Of a DNA stretch of 64,000 nucleotides, positions 29,482 to 38,525 are shown piece after piece. How positions within the stretch are numbered: position 1 is the stretch's first letter; the number at the start of each line of letters is the position of its first letter. The notes under the pieces are model-generated. The model did no database searches. It was given only the letters and a program-made list of their open reading frames with translations, and was not told where the DNA came from. A program made the position numbers and the translations under genes. Source of the stretch: Halochromatium salexigens (GTDB lineage Bacteria; Pseudomonadota; Gammaproteobacteria; Chromatiales; Chromatiaceae); NCBI RefSeq assembly GCF_016653295.1, contig NZ_NHSF01000059.1, positions 78,162 through 142,161 of the forward strand. Direction: 5' to 3'.

Positions 29482-32400
29482 TCACTGTCCCGCGCGCACG
29501 AGGCGAACGGGAAGGTCGCCGTTCACATAGCCGTCGTTGTAGACGCTGCCATGGTCGAAATGGACGACCCACGCGCCGTTCGAAGCGCTGGCAACCGGCG
29601 ACGAAGACCAGAACCTAGATGATCGAGCGTTCGGAAAATAATTCGTATCGATCGCTGGGTCAGTCCGATCATTACTGACGATCGAAAGCAGCTCATCGAC
29701 AGAGGGCAGGCGCCAGTCTTTTGCGCCGCACAGACCTTGCTCATTGACAGCCTGCACATAGGCGTGGGTATCGCAGTCACTCTGGTTGCAGCTGCCTCCA
29801 TCCTGGGTTCCAGCGCGCCCACCATTGGTCTCGGGGTTGTACCAGGTGTATTCGTGGTCCTTATCCCGCAGCCCATCGTCGTCGGTCTTGACCTCCCAGA
29901 TCAGCCCGGTGTGGTTGTCGCGCACGCAGGACCAGCGGGTGCCATCGATTTCGCGGCCATCATCACTCCAAGCCGCATCCTGGATCGACAGCGGATCGCC
30001 GTTGGCATCGAGCTTGGTGAAGTCGAAACCGGCATGGCCAGCGCCAACTTTATCCAATCGCCCTTCGCGAGCTAGGGCATCGCGACCGTATTCGCCATCC
30101 TGGCCGGGGAAATCAAACGCCGTGTCTGAGCAGTCGAGGTTGTTGGTGTTGCCATCCGCGCACCAGTCGATGCCGGTGTCGTTGAGGGGGTAGGTGGCTG
30201 TCGGCGGTGTGGGATCATCATCATCGACAGGCGTATAGCGTCCCGTCAAAGGGGTGGTCTCACCGACACTGATGGAAACGGTCGCATCACTTGGCACCTC
30301 CCAATCATCGCCGATGTCTTTGAATTCGACTGTTTGCGCACCAATGGGGATGTTGGTCTCAGTCTGTTCACTGTCGAACCAGGAATAAGTGTTAGCGCGC
30401 CGCCATTGAGCGCCAGCGGCTACCGCCTCGTCGGGCCGCAGGGTGACTTGGAGGCTGCCGGTAGGCCCAAAGTAGAGCGGTTCCTCAGTGAACAACGTGA
30501 AACCTTCGCTGGTGACGATGTCGAGCCGCACTCGATACCTTTCGCCGGTTTCTAGCCCCTCTAATCGATGCGGACTCGTAACATCTTCGAGCGTGTTACC
30601 TAGACCAACAACCTCGTCGATCTTCTTATAAGACAAGTCGTAGCGTTCCACACTCCCAATACCAGGTTCTACAGGCTCCCAACGGGCAATAACAGCGCCG
30701 TCTCCCGGTGCAAGTTCAAGTTGTAACCAGGGTGTCGCTAACATGAGCGGATGCCCATCATTCAGAAACGCATCCATCACCGTGTCGCCATCACCGTTGA
30801 GATCAAGCTCTGCGTATCGGTTATTAATATCAAGGCGAAGATTGCGGATAAACTGATCAGGTAGACCGTCACCGCTGGTATCAGCATGCCAGCGCTCATC
30901 ATCAGGGAAAGCGTCGAGTTCGTTAATGATCGCGTCGCCGTCGCTATCACTATAGATCTCGGCATCGGTGATCAGTAAATCGTAGGAAAAGTTATCAATC
31001 CAACTTAATGGGGCGCAAGACATCCATGCGGACTTGCACTCGAACAGTCTGTTTTTGTCCATCTCTGGCTGCAGACGAATCTCGATCTTGCCGTCAGTAC
31101 GTTCGTTATAGGTCAACAGACGGTACCTGTTACCTCGATTGTCTGTGATTCCGATCACCTGGCCATCGTCGTCCTGCCAGGGGGTTATCCCTTGCAGGTG
31201 CAAGTCTAGCGCGCCATATTTTCCCACTAGGGTATTTCTAATCTGCTCCGTTTGCAGATCAGTCGTCTGAATGAGTGGTGAGCTAACCCGATTCAACACG
31301 AGATAATCGTCATCTAGCCATTTAACCGCATGCTGAGAAACTGGGGCGAAGTAATAACCGGCCCGATCATTGTCATTGACCCTAAGAAAGGCATGAGTTT
31401 CTTCAGTGATTGACTGAAGCCAATCACTTGACACTTCAATGCCGCCATTTTCAGCAGGATCGTCAAAATGGCTTGCAGAAGAAGCGCGAAGTATAAAGTG
31501 ATGTGGATCAAGGGGAATATTGCTTGTAGCCTCACCCACAAACTTGCCATATTCGCCTAAAAATTTTTCAAAGCTCAGCTCTTTAAGCCCTGCCATTGCA
31601 TGCAGTGTCTGAAGAACATTGCCATGATCCAAAAACTCGGAATAGCCGCTAACGACATGGTCGAATATCAAGAACGTCGAGTTTTCGTGTTGTAAAGGAT
31701 CAAATCGCAGCGATTCCCTTGGTTTCAGCAAATAAGACTGAAGCACTGTTGGGTCGATTTCATCGTCTAAGATGAGCACAGTCACGTTATGCCCAACACT
31801 TTTATTGTAAACGATTAAATCATAACTTCCGTCATCATGTCGTTCTGAAATCAGCGCAAGCCCCGGGCGCAGATCGCGTAAGCTCGCAGTCTTAAACACA
31901 TAGCGATGATCAAGATCAAAACGCGTCGCACGATTTTCCAGGCGGCCGCCTATAGGTTCAAAGATATCGTAGCCAAAACTTTCGCGAAAGATGCCGCGTG
32001 TTTTATTGACAACACTGACACTCCCTAAGTTAAAGTCATCGCTCAGAAACTCCCACCAAGATTTGTTCGATTCTCCTAGTACATTTATCAGTTCGATAGA
32101 ACTTATTTCATCAGAGTCTTCTTTGATATGCCGTGCAAGGTCACTAGGCTTGAAGCCCTTAATAACCCGATTTTCGCTACCCCCAAAGAGCGCTGGCTCA
32201 CCGCTCACGAATTCGTCTTCATAGCGCCCTAAGTTTAGCACAAGGTTTACTGCAACATCGCCGCGCCATTCCGCCGCGTCAAATATCTGATCCTTGAGTT
32301 CTCGCTTGCTGTGTTCAAAATACAGGCGGTAACGAGGCAAATAAAGTGGTGGTTCTTTTTGGTCGGAAACTACAAAAGGATGCACACGGTTTACGTTTTG

Positions 32401-35400
32401 ACCAGCTGTGAGGTTACCTGTAAAAATGCTCTTAGTGTCTTCTTCTCCTAGAGGGATCAGAGAGCTTTCAGCACCGATCACACTCAATCTGGGATAGGTG
32501 AAATCAAGCTCGCCATTTTCGTCCACTTCAATGCTGAAAGGTATTTCATCAGGCGTTAAAAATTGAGCAGTGGCCAAACCAGCAAATTTATTAGCAACCA
32601 ATGCTATTTTAGCCGCTTTAGTACCCATAAAGTAGTGAGGCAGTTCAGCGACCGCCTGTAATGCGATTTTACGAATATTTTTAATGGCGTCCGTTGCTGA
32701 ATTCTTCAGATAGTTCGTAAGCACCGCGCCTACAGTAGCTAAACCGTCTCCAATGTCATCAGCTCCAATTTCATCAGCTTTTAAATCGCTAACTGCTTTC
32801 AAAACACGCTTCATGTTATTAAGGTTTTTCGTTAGCTTTTTCAAGTATGCACTGTACAGAGAATACCCATCTGACAGTTTGCCATTCCCAACCCCAGCAA
32901 GTTTTTTAAGCATTTCCGAGTGAATTTCTCCAAGAGCTTCATTATATTTACCGCGACCATCTATCGTTGTGTACAGACTGCTTTGTACCACTCCTACGAG
33001 AGGTATCTTTTGATCATCTTTTTTGCCAAATGCCAAATGGCTCGCTGCTCTAATCTGAAACGCCTGAATAACAGTAATATTGTAATTTTCTTTAAAATTT
33101 TTCTCGAAATCTTTAAATTTCTCGAGATCTTCAAGGTTGCTTCCGAGCAATGTTGAAAGCATGTCATACATAATTTCTGGTACTGTGACACTCCATAAAA
33201 TGTCTTGAAAAGTAAATTTATACTCTCTGTGCAAATGATCAATCAAATTGTTTCCTTTAGCATACCCTAAAGACCAGTTATGCCCACCAGCTTTCAGAAG
33301 CACTTGACCCCTATTAAACATTTGGTCTTGGTCTGCCAGCTGTGTGGTAGGCAAAACAGCAAGAAAGCTTTTAACAGGAGCAATGGCTGCTTTCAGATCA
33401 TCTCGTAAATTTTTCACATGCTGACCAAAGCGTTGCGAATTTTGTATATGTTTGCTCAACTCACCTCTAATCTCATCGTCCTCTATCCCATCTACTACTT
33501 TTTGATTGAGATCGAAATATAGTACAGCTGTCATATCCAGCATAAACTCAACGATCTCTGCAAACTCAACAATTCTTTTCGCTTTCTTACTGGTATTTTC
33601 TAAGCCAGCGCCAATATCCTCAAAAGCCTTAGCGCCCAATTTGATGCCCGCGACTAATTCAACAAGGTAGGATACGCCCTGAGCGACATTCATTACCGCC
33701 GGCAAGTCCACACGCGACAAATTCTTGTGGATGACATAGTCGCGTTGTTGGTTCTTAAAAAACTCTCCTTCATTGAAAAGACTAGGATCCCAAGTCGTCC
33801 CTGGTATCTTAGTCGATTTAAAATCTTGTTTCGTCCATTTCATTAATATATCAGTTAAAGGGAGCTGCCTAGCACTCATGGAGAGAACTCCGCCGGGGGC
33901 GGGATCAATTAAGGGGCGAAGAAATTGCTGCAACGGGTTGAGATCGTTATCACGCGGACTGACTCCGAAGTGAATCGGAAGACCATTATTAACTTTTAAG
34001 TTGCCATCATCTTCATAGGACAGGCTTATCCAACTATTCACTTCATGAGCATCATCTGATTTCTTGTCGTTATCATCTGACTTCGCCTGTTCCGCCATTA
34101 CCTGAGCCGTTATAGGCAAAGCCGAAGAGTTTAGGACGGCCCCAGACTGATCTGGCAGGGTAACGCCCGCCCTCGCTGATAACGTAGAAATCCCTAATTC
34201 TCGGGAACCTCCTAACAGGGCTACCGCTTCAGTGCGCAATTCACGGATATATTGCTCGTAAAGCGCAACTCGCGCACCTCCATAGGCGATCTTGCCAGGT
34301 AACAGATCGACTGCATGCTCAAAGGTATCGGCATACTCTTCTGCCAGGGTAACAGCAATATCTTTTTGCTCTTCACGGGGCATGACCGCCAAGTTAATAT
34401 CACCAGAAAAAATATCGGCCATTACTGTGGTTTCGTAGTCGATCCGACCCGCCCAGCGATCAACGTTAAAACCCAGTAGTACCTGCTCCTGAACCAGTGA
34501 TTCACTCCCGTCTTCTTCATAACGCACTACGGGGCGTTGTACCGCCATATCGATCAGAAAGTCACGGGAGCCGCCTTCATGGACGTATACGACCTCCGCT
34601 TCTGTATCGATACTGTCGGGATCGCCAACTGCCGGCACTCTGGCAACGTCACGAGCCTGAGTCACTGGCCGTTCGCGGAGCCGGGGAAAGAATGGCTTGA
34701 AGTCATCGTCATCGAGATAGCCGTTCGTCGCATCGCTCGCAATACCGCTCAAGGTCTCCCCGATACCGTCTGTAGACATCTGCTGCAGCAGTGCGACAAG
34801 ATCAACCACCCCTTGCAGTTCTTGGGGGGTGATCAAAAGAAATTGATCCGGCGTCAAGCCCAGTGCTTGGCCAAGTTCTTCCCGTGCCAAATCCCATCTT
34901 TGCAACAGCGTACCGCTGGTCAACAAATCACCGTAACGCACGGCTAATGTCGTTAGAGGAGTCACGTCACAGGGAGAAGCGGGACAAAACGACTCATACT
35001 GGCCGTAAACATCTCCCTGCACACCGTCAACAAGGTTTGCAACCACATAATAGTCGGATGCTTGTTGCTTCAGTGTTACTGAATAGAGGCCATCGACATC
35101 TGCGATGCCAGTGCCAAGCTGTTCACCGTCGGCAACATTAAACACATGGACTTCTGCAGCATGGTTCAATGAATGATGCACTTGACCATACAGCACACTA
35201 ACCTCTGATAACTCCCCACCCGGCAAACTTTCCTCTACCAGCGCCAGCGTCTGCGGATCAATCTCAATCTGCGTAAAGTCATTTCCACCCACACGCACCC
35301 AAGGCGTCTGCCCCTGAGCATCCAACGGCAGCGCAAGCACTTGTTCGCCGGTGTCGCGGCGAATGCTGACCTGCCCGGTGTTGTCATCGAAGGCGTATTG

Positions 35401-36597
35401 ATACGCATGCTCGGGCAGATGGAAGCGGGCGTTACTCGCCAAGGCCGGAGCCATATCGGTCAGCCGGGCATGCTCGCCACGCAGGTCGATTTCGAGTTCG
35501 CCATATTGCTGACCAGGCAGCACATGTAGGGCGATTTCGCCTTCAACCTGCAACGTTTCGGCGCTGTCGCTGAGATACCATTGATGCGGCGCGCTGGGGT
35601 TGAACGGGGGTAAATCGAGCGGGCTGGCACTCTGCCGGGTTACGGCTTGGGTGTCGGGATCGACCTGGAGGCGATAGGTCTCGCCGTTGGCGTCGATGAT
35701 CGGGGTTTGCCCTTGGCCGTTGAGGGGCAGGTCGGCGAGGTGTCGCCCAGGGGCTGCGCTCTGCTCGATGCTGACGACATCCCGTGCTGGTCGATAGTGG
35801 TGGGCATAGGCGCCCGCCTCGGCTTGATACGGCTGAAAATCGACCCGTATGTCGATGCCCATGGCGGCCATCAAGACCGTGCCCATGTCCGCTACTTCCA
35901 GTTGATCTCCATCGGCGGCGGTGAGGATGATCTCGGTGCCGGTGAGCGTTTCACCACTGGTGTTGGTCGCCGTGAATGAGCCGCCCAGCGAGAACTCCAT
36001 GTCCATCAGGCTATTGGCGTAGTCCTCGGAAACGTCGTTATCATCAAAGATACCGCCGACCAATGCTTCCAACGCCAGGTTGGATAGTTCCGAATTCAAG
36101 GCCTCGACCAGTTCGGCGTAGGTCGCGGCCTCGGCGAAGCTGTCGCTGGCCAGCACGGTCAGTTGGTCGTTGACGCGAACATGCAGTTCTTGCAGTCCCA
36201 GGGCGCTGAGGTCGCTGGGGTTGGAGAGGTTGAGCAGCTTCAGGCTCAGCGCGTTGTCGCTGTCCGCCGGAGCGGTCTCGGTGTCCGGCAAGCTCAGTTG
36301 CAGCAGGTCGGCCAGCGCGGCGGGGATGTGGGTCAGTTGCCCGTCGGCTTCCAGGCGAATCCGCAGCGGTTGTGGCGATTGACCGGGGAGCAGGTGCAGA
36401 TCGGTGGGGCTGGTGATGGTCAGGTTGGGCTGACCGCCCGCCAGGTAGAGCTGCGAGGCATTGGCGTGCGCCTTGGGCGCCGCCATGAGCCAAACGGTGG
36501 CGAGCAAGCCCACGACCAGCAGCATGATGAAGCGGTTGGCGCTCGGCCAGCGGTTTGAGAGGGTCTGGCGTGGTGTTCCTGTGAGCGGCGTGTGCAT
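29482..36597 (-). CDS. Giant secreted DUF1566 protein; DGR target 3
   Basis: 2371 residues from MHTPLTGTPRQ, which gives a good signal peptide (cleavage after about 45, KAHA); the frame is open to 36783 but that extension is unlikely to be translated. Residues 46-700 are GC-rich and beta-rich without a clear family. Residues about 730-1800 come from strongly AT-rich DNA and are helical and unrecognised. A calcium-binding TSP3-like stretch (DSDGDAIINELDAFPDD, DTSGDGLPDQF) lies near 1880-1915 and an FN3-like domain near 1955-2045. A C-terminal module shared with the 1314-residue protein follows, then DUF1566 with a variable repeat and normal end (VRLVRAGQ). It is probably a surface adhesin-like display protein, which is inference. 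Confidence 0.85.
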   Translation of the reverse strand: MHTPLTGTPRQTLSNRWPSANRFIMLLVVGLLATVWLMAAPKAHANASQLYLAGGQPNLTITSPTDLHLLPGQSPQPLRIRLEADGQLTHIPAALADLLQLSLPDTETAPADSDNALSLKLLNLSNPSDLSALGLQELHVRVNDQLTVLASDSFAEAATYAELVEALNSELSNLALEALVGGIFDDNDVSEDYANSLMDMEFSLGGSFTATNTSGETLTGTEIILTAADGDQLEVADMGTVLMAAMGIDIRVDFQPYQAEAGAYAHHYRPARDVVSIEQSAAPGRHLADLPLNGQGQTPIIDANGETYRLQVDPDTQAVTRQSASPLDLPPFNPSAPHQWYLSDSAETLQVEGEIALHVLPGQQYGELEIDLRGEHARLTDMAPALASNARFHLPEHAYQYAFDDNTGQVSIRRDTGEQVLALPLDAQGQTPWVRVGGNDFTQIEIDPQTLALVEESLPGGELSEVSVLYGQVHHSLNHAAEVHVFNVADGEQLGTGIADVDGLYSVTLKQQASDYYVVANLVDGVQGDVYGQYESFCPASPCDVTPLTTLAVRYGDLLTSGTLLQRWDLAREELGQALGLTPDQFLLITPQELQGVVDLVALLQQMSTDGIGETLSGIASDATNGYLDDDDFKPFFPRLRERPVTQARDVARVPAVGDPDSIDTEAEVVYVHEGGSRDFLIDMAVQRPVVRYEEDGSESLVQEQVLLGFNVDRWAGRIDYETTVMADIFSGDINLAVMPREEQKDIAVTLAEEYADTFEHAVDLLPGKIAYGGARVALYEQYIRELRTEAVALLGGSRELGISTLSARAGVTLPDQSGAVLNSSALPITAQVMAEQAKSDDNDKKSDDAHEVNSWISLSYEDDGNLKVNNGLPIHFGVSPRDNDLNPLQQFLRPLIDPAPGGVLSMSARQLPLTDILMKWTKQDFKSTKIPGTTWDPSLFNEGEFFKNQQRDYVIHKNLSRVDLPAVMNVAQGVSYLVELVAGIKLGAKAFEDIGAGLENTSKKAKRIVEFAEIVEFMLDMTAVLYFDLNQKVVDGIEDDEIRGELSKHIQNSQRFGQHVKNLRDDLKAAIAPVKSFLAVLPTTQLADQDQMFNRGQVLLKAGGHNWSLGYAKGNNLIDHLHREYKFTFQDILWSVTVPEIMYDMLSTLLGSNLEDLEKFKDFEKNFKENYNITVIQAFQIRAASHLAFGKKDDQKIPLVGVVQSSLYTTIDGRGKYNEALGEIHSEMLKKLAGVGNGKLSDGYSLYSAYLKKLTKNLNNMKRVLKAVSDLKADEIGADDIGDGLATVGAVLTNYLKNSATDAIKNIRKIALQAVAELPHYFMGTKAAKIALVANKFAGLATAQFLTPDEIPFSIEVDENGELDFTYPRLSVIGAESSLIPLGEEDTKSIFTGNLTAGQNVNRVHPFVVSDQKEPPLYLPRYRLYFEHSKRELKDQIFDAAEWRGDVAVNLVLNLGRYEDEFVSGEPALFGGSENRVIKGFKPSDLARHIKEDSDEISSIELINVLGESNKSWWEFLSDDFNLGSVSVVNKTRGIFRESFGYDIFEPIGGRLENRATRFDLDHRYVFKTASLRDLRPGLALISERHDDGSYDLIVYNKSVGHNVTVLILDDEIDPTVLQSYLLKPRESLRFDPLQHENSTFLIFDHVVSGYSEFLDHGNVLQTLHAMAGLKELSFEKFLGEYGKFVGEATSNIPLDPHHFILRASSASHFDDPAENGGIEVSSDWLQSITEETHAFLRVNDNDRAGYYFAPVSQHAVKWLDDDYLVLNRVSSPLIQTTDLQTEQIRNTLVGKYGALDLHLQGITPWQDDDGQVIGITDNRGNRYRLLTYNERTDGKIEIRLQPEMDKNRLFECKSAWMSCAPLSWIDNFSYDLLITDAEIYSDSDGDAIINELDAFPDDERWHADTSGDGLPDQFIRNLRLDINNRYAELDLNGDGDTVMDAFLNDGHPLMLATPWLQLELAPGDGAVIARWEPVEPGIGSVERYDLSYKKIDEVVGLGNTLEDVTSPHRLEGLETGERYRVRLDIVTSEGFTLFTEEPLYFGPTGSLQVTLRPDEAVAAGAQWRRANTYSWFDSEQTETNIPIGAQTVEFKDIGDDWEVPSDATVSISVGETTPLTGRYTPVDDDDPTPPTATYPLNDTGIDWCADGNTNNLDCSDTAFDFPGQDGEYGRDALAREGRLDKVGAGHAGFDFTKLDANGDPLSIQDAAWSDDGREIDGTRWSCVRDNHTGLIWEVKTDDDGLRDKDHEYTWYNPETNGGRAGTQDGGSCNQSDCDTHAYVQAVNEQGLCGAKDWRLPSVDELLSIVSNDRTDPAIDTNYFPNARSSRFWSSSPVASASNGAWVVHFDHGSVYNDGYVNGDLPVRLVRAGQ
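29527..29615 (-). repeat. DGR variable repeat VR3
   Basis: 89 bp aligned without gaps to the TR: 20 differences, of which 18 fall on TR adenines. The two exceptions (T to C, G to T) are in the last two codons, at the end nearest the presumed homing boundary. It is the most diversified of the three repeats. Confidence 0.9.
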
Positions 36598-36916
36598 GCT
36601 GTCGGTCCCCTGTTGGCGCTCTGGCCTGTTGAACGCGTCCTGTTCGCTGCCTGAATCAGCGCGGGCGTGTGTCTGGCAGATGGCGACCCGACCGGGCGAT
36701 GGGCTCGCCGGGGGTGGCCGTGATGATGTCGCTGAGTGGTGGCGGCGGATTGTCCCAAATAATGTCGCGAACTCGCAACCCATCGAAATCGTCGGGATAA
36801 ACGCCGCTGTCGTTTAGTTGCGGCTGCGACAGGGTGAAGCGGTAAGATGGGCGCGCTATCGCGCCCGCGCGCCGCGTGGGAGATCGACAACGGTGGAATT
36901 TTGACGGAGAAGTGGA
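36598..36916. other. Divergent intergenic region between island genes
   Basis: It holds the leaders of the giant gene (minus) and of the 254-residue gene (plus). A perfect hairpin GGGCGCG-CTAT-CGCGCCC lies at 36849-36866. On the minus strand, 36656 to about 36850 reads as protein-like sequence (SYRFTLSQPQLNDSGVYPDD, WDNPPPPLSD) that may be the remnant of a C-terminal gene fragment. No clear promoter was found. Confidence 0.4.
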
Positions 36917-37681
36917 ATGAGTTCGAGTAGCGTGCGGTTTGCCGAGGCGGCGATGCGTCATCTGGCGGGTGAGGATGTGGCCTTGAATGAGGCCCTGCAG
37001 AGTATTTTTGCGCGCATTCTGAGCCGTCAAGTGACGGTGGATGAGGCCAATGACAGTATCGATATCGCGGATGCGTTTGCCACCTTATTGCCGGTCTTCA
37101 CCTTTGTTGCCTCGCCGCCAACCGCCGAGGATCGGCCGACGGCGCCGATGCTCTACGGGGAGCGAATCGATGATGCGATCGATCAAGCGAGAGCCGAACT
37201 CTTCGGCGACGAGACCGATCCCGATCCCGATCAGGTGGCCTATCACAGCCTGGCGCAAGGGGTCGAGCAGCAGACGCTCAGCGGGACCACTGGCCAGCAG
37301 GATGTCTTTGTGGTCCCTATCAGGGAAGATGACAGCGGTGTCTTTGCCAACATCGGGGAGGCGGTGATCCAGGATTATCAGCAGGAGGATGGCGATCTGA
37401 TCCTGTTCGTGGGGCAGCGCAATGAGTGGGCGTCTTTCGATGAGTGGGCGCCGATCAGCGTGCGGCCGCAAGATGGCAACGCCACCCTGAGGTTCGACAA
37501 CAACGAACAGCTCAGCGCGCCCGACCAACTCCAGCGGCTGATGATCGAGGGCGCGGAGACCGCTCGCCCCTATTCCAACGCGCCCACCGACATCACCAAC
37601 GTAGAGATGGCCTTTGCTGCTCAAGCCAGCCTGGAGGATGCCGGCGGCCTGGAGGCCTATGTCACTGAATGGCTGCTTTGA
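36917..37681 (+). CDS. Protein of unknown function sharing a domain with DGR target 1
   Basis: 254 residues with GGAG 9 bases before ATG. No signal peptide is seen. Residues about 12-100 (HLAGEDVALNEALQSIFARI, then VFTFVASPPTAEDRP) match residues about 60-140 of the 1314-residue DGR target (LAGEGVGLNENLRSIFARI, then VFTFVASPSGNRPD). The remainder is acidic and beta-rich (DLILFVGQRNEWASFDEW). It is the last island gene and ends 7 bp before the right direct repeat. No family is recognised; a chaperone, immunity or secretion partner for the surface proteins is speculation. Confidence 0.7.
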   Translation: MSSSSVRFAEAAMRHLAGEDVALNEALQSIFARILSRQVTVDEANDSIDIADAFATLLPVFTFVASPPTAEDRPTAPMLYGERIDDAIDQARAELFGDETDPDPDQVAYHSLAQGVEQQTLSGTTGQQDVFVVPIREDDSGVFANIGEAVIQDYQQEDGDLILFVGQRNEWASFDEWAPISVRPQDGNATLRFDNNEQLSAPDQLQRLMIEGAETARPYSNAPTDITNVEMAFAAQASLEDAGGLEAYVTEWLL

Positions 37682-37687
37682 CTCGCG

Positions 37688-37733
37688 CGCGATCCTGCTC
37701 ATCGACCTCGCCTTCGTGCTGATGCGCTGATGG
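37688..37733 (+). repeat. Right 46-bp direct repeat of the accessory island
   Basis: Perfect copy of 24410-24455 (3' end of the MlaE-like gene). After it comes a 19-bp partial re-duplication (TGTACTGACACGCTGATGG) and then CGAACC, which restores the original ATPase start context. The ancestral permease stop and ATPase start overlap (TGATGG) can thus be read on both sides. Confidence 0.93.
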
Positions 37734-37748
37734 TGTACTGACACGCTG

Positions 37749-38492
37749 ATGGCGAACCCCCCTTTAGCTGAATTGCGCCAGGTCTTCCAGCATGTCAACG
37801 GCCACTGCGCGCTCAATGATCTCTCGCTGGCGGTCAACCAAGGCGATGCGCTGTTGCTGATCGGTCCGAACGGCGCCGGCAAAAGCCTCACGCTCAGGCT
37901 CATGGTCGGCCTGGATCATCCGTCGGCCGGATCGGTGCGGTTGTTCGGACAGGATCTGAGACACCTGACGGATGCGCGGATGAATCGCTTGCGAGGACGC
38001 CTCGGTGTCGTCCTACAGGGCGGCTCGCTCCTCGATGAGCTGACGGTGCTCGAGAATCTGCTGCTGCCGATGCGCGCGCAAGCGCAACCGCGCGCGCGCC
38101 TCGCCCGCGCCGCGCGGCTGGCGATCACCCAACTGCAGCTCGACGGCATGGAGCATCAGTACCCGCGCGCGCTGTCGCTCGGCCAGCAACGCCGCGCGGA
38201 GTTGGCGCGCGCCCTGATCAACCAGCCCGAGCTGCTGATCTGCGATGGCCTCAGCGATGGGCTCGACCCGCCGGCCCTACGCGATATCCTTGGCATCTTG
38301 AAGGTACAGCGCGAGCGTCGTGGTCTGAGCATCATCGCCACCGATAACGGCATGCTGGAGATCATCGGCCCCGACGACCGTGTGGCCGTGTTGGATCGCG
38401 GCCGGCTCCTGTTCGCGGGCACCCGCGCGGATCTGGAGGCTCGCAGCCGCGATGATCTCGCGCTTCGCACCCTCTTCGAGGGGCATCCCTAG
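37749..38492 (+). CDS. MlaF-like ABC ATPase of the split Mla-type operon
   Basis: 247 residues. Walker A is IGPNGAGKSLTLRLM, the signature is ALSLGQQRRAELARA, and there is a D-loop-like DGLDPPAL. Odd feature: Walker B reads LLICDGLSDGLD, so the usual catalytic glutamate after the Asp is Gly. It energises lipid transport with the permease (now at 23694), the MCE protein and the lipoprotein. Separation from the permease by the island removes the original co-transcription, so this part needs a promoter in or next to the island. Confidence 0.85.
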   Translation: MANPPLAELRQVFQHVNGHCALNDLSLAVNQGDALLLIGPNGAGKSLTLRLMVGLDHPSAGSVRLFGQDLRHLTDARMNRLRGRLGVVLQGGSLLDELTVLENLLLPMRAQAQPRARLARAARLAITQLQLDGMEHQYPRALSLGQQRRAELARALINQPELLICDGLSDGLDPPALRDILGILKVQRERRGLSIIATDNGMLEIIGPDDRVAVLDRGRLLFAGTRADLEARSRDDLALRTLFEGHP

Positions 38493-38525
38493 CCGCCGAG
38501 CAGGCCAGTCACCAGAATCACCAGG

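Larger units (their letters stand above)
24456..37687. mobile_element. 13.2-kb accessory island inserted in the Mla-type operon
   Basis: The region is bounded by the 46-bp direct repeat. It separates the permease gene from its ATPase, MCE and lipoprotein genes. Contents, left to right: a truncated PIN toxin and its AbrB-type antitoxin, a chimeric RelE remnant, an IS607-family element, a broken DUF6883 gene, a MITE-like repeat, a DUF1566 gene, the DGR template repeat, avd, a 7.1-kb surface protein gene, and a gene for a DGR-linked domain. No phage-type integrase is present, so the insertion mechanism is unknown. Base composition is patchy and often AT-rich relative to the flanks. Confidence 0.8.

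Noticed and set aside
24456-37687. Interpretation of the island as a prophage
   Set aside because: No capsid, tail, terminase, integrase or lysis genes are visible.
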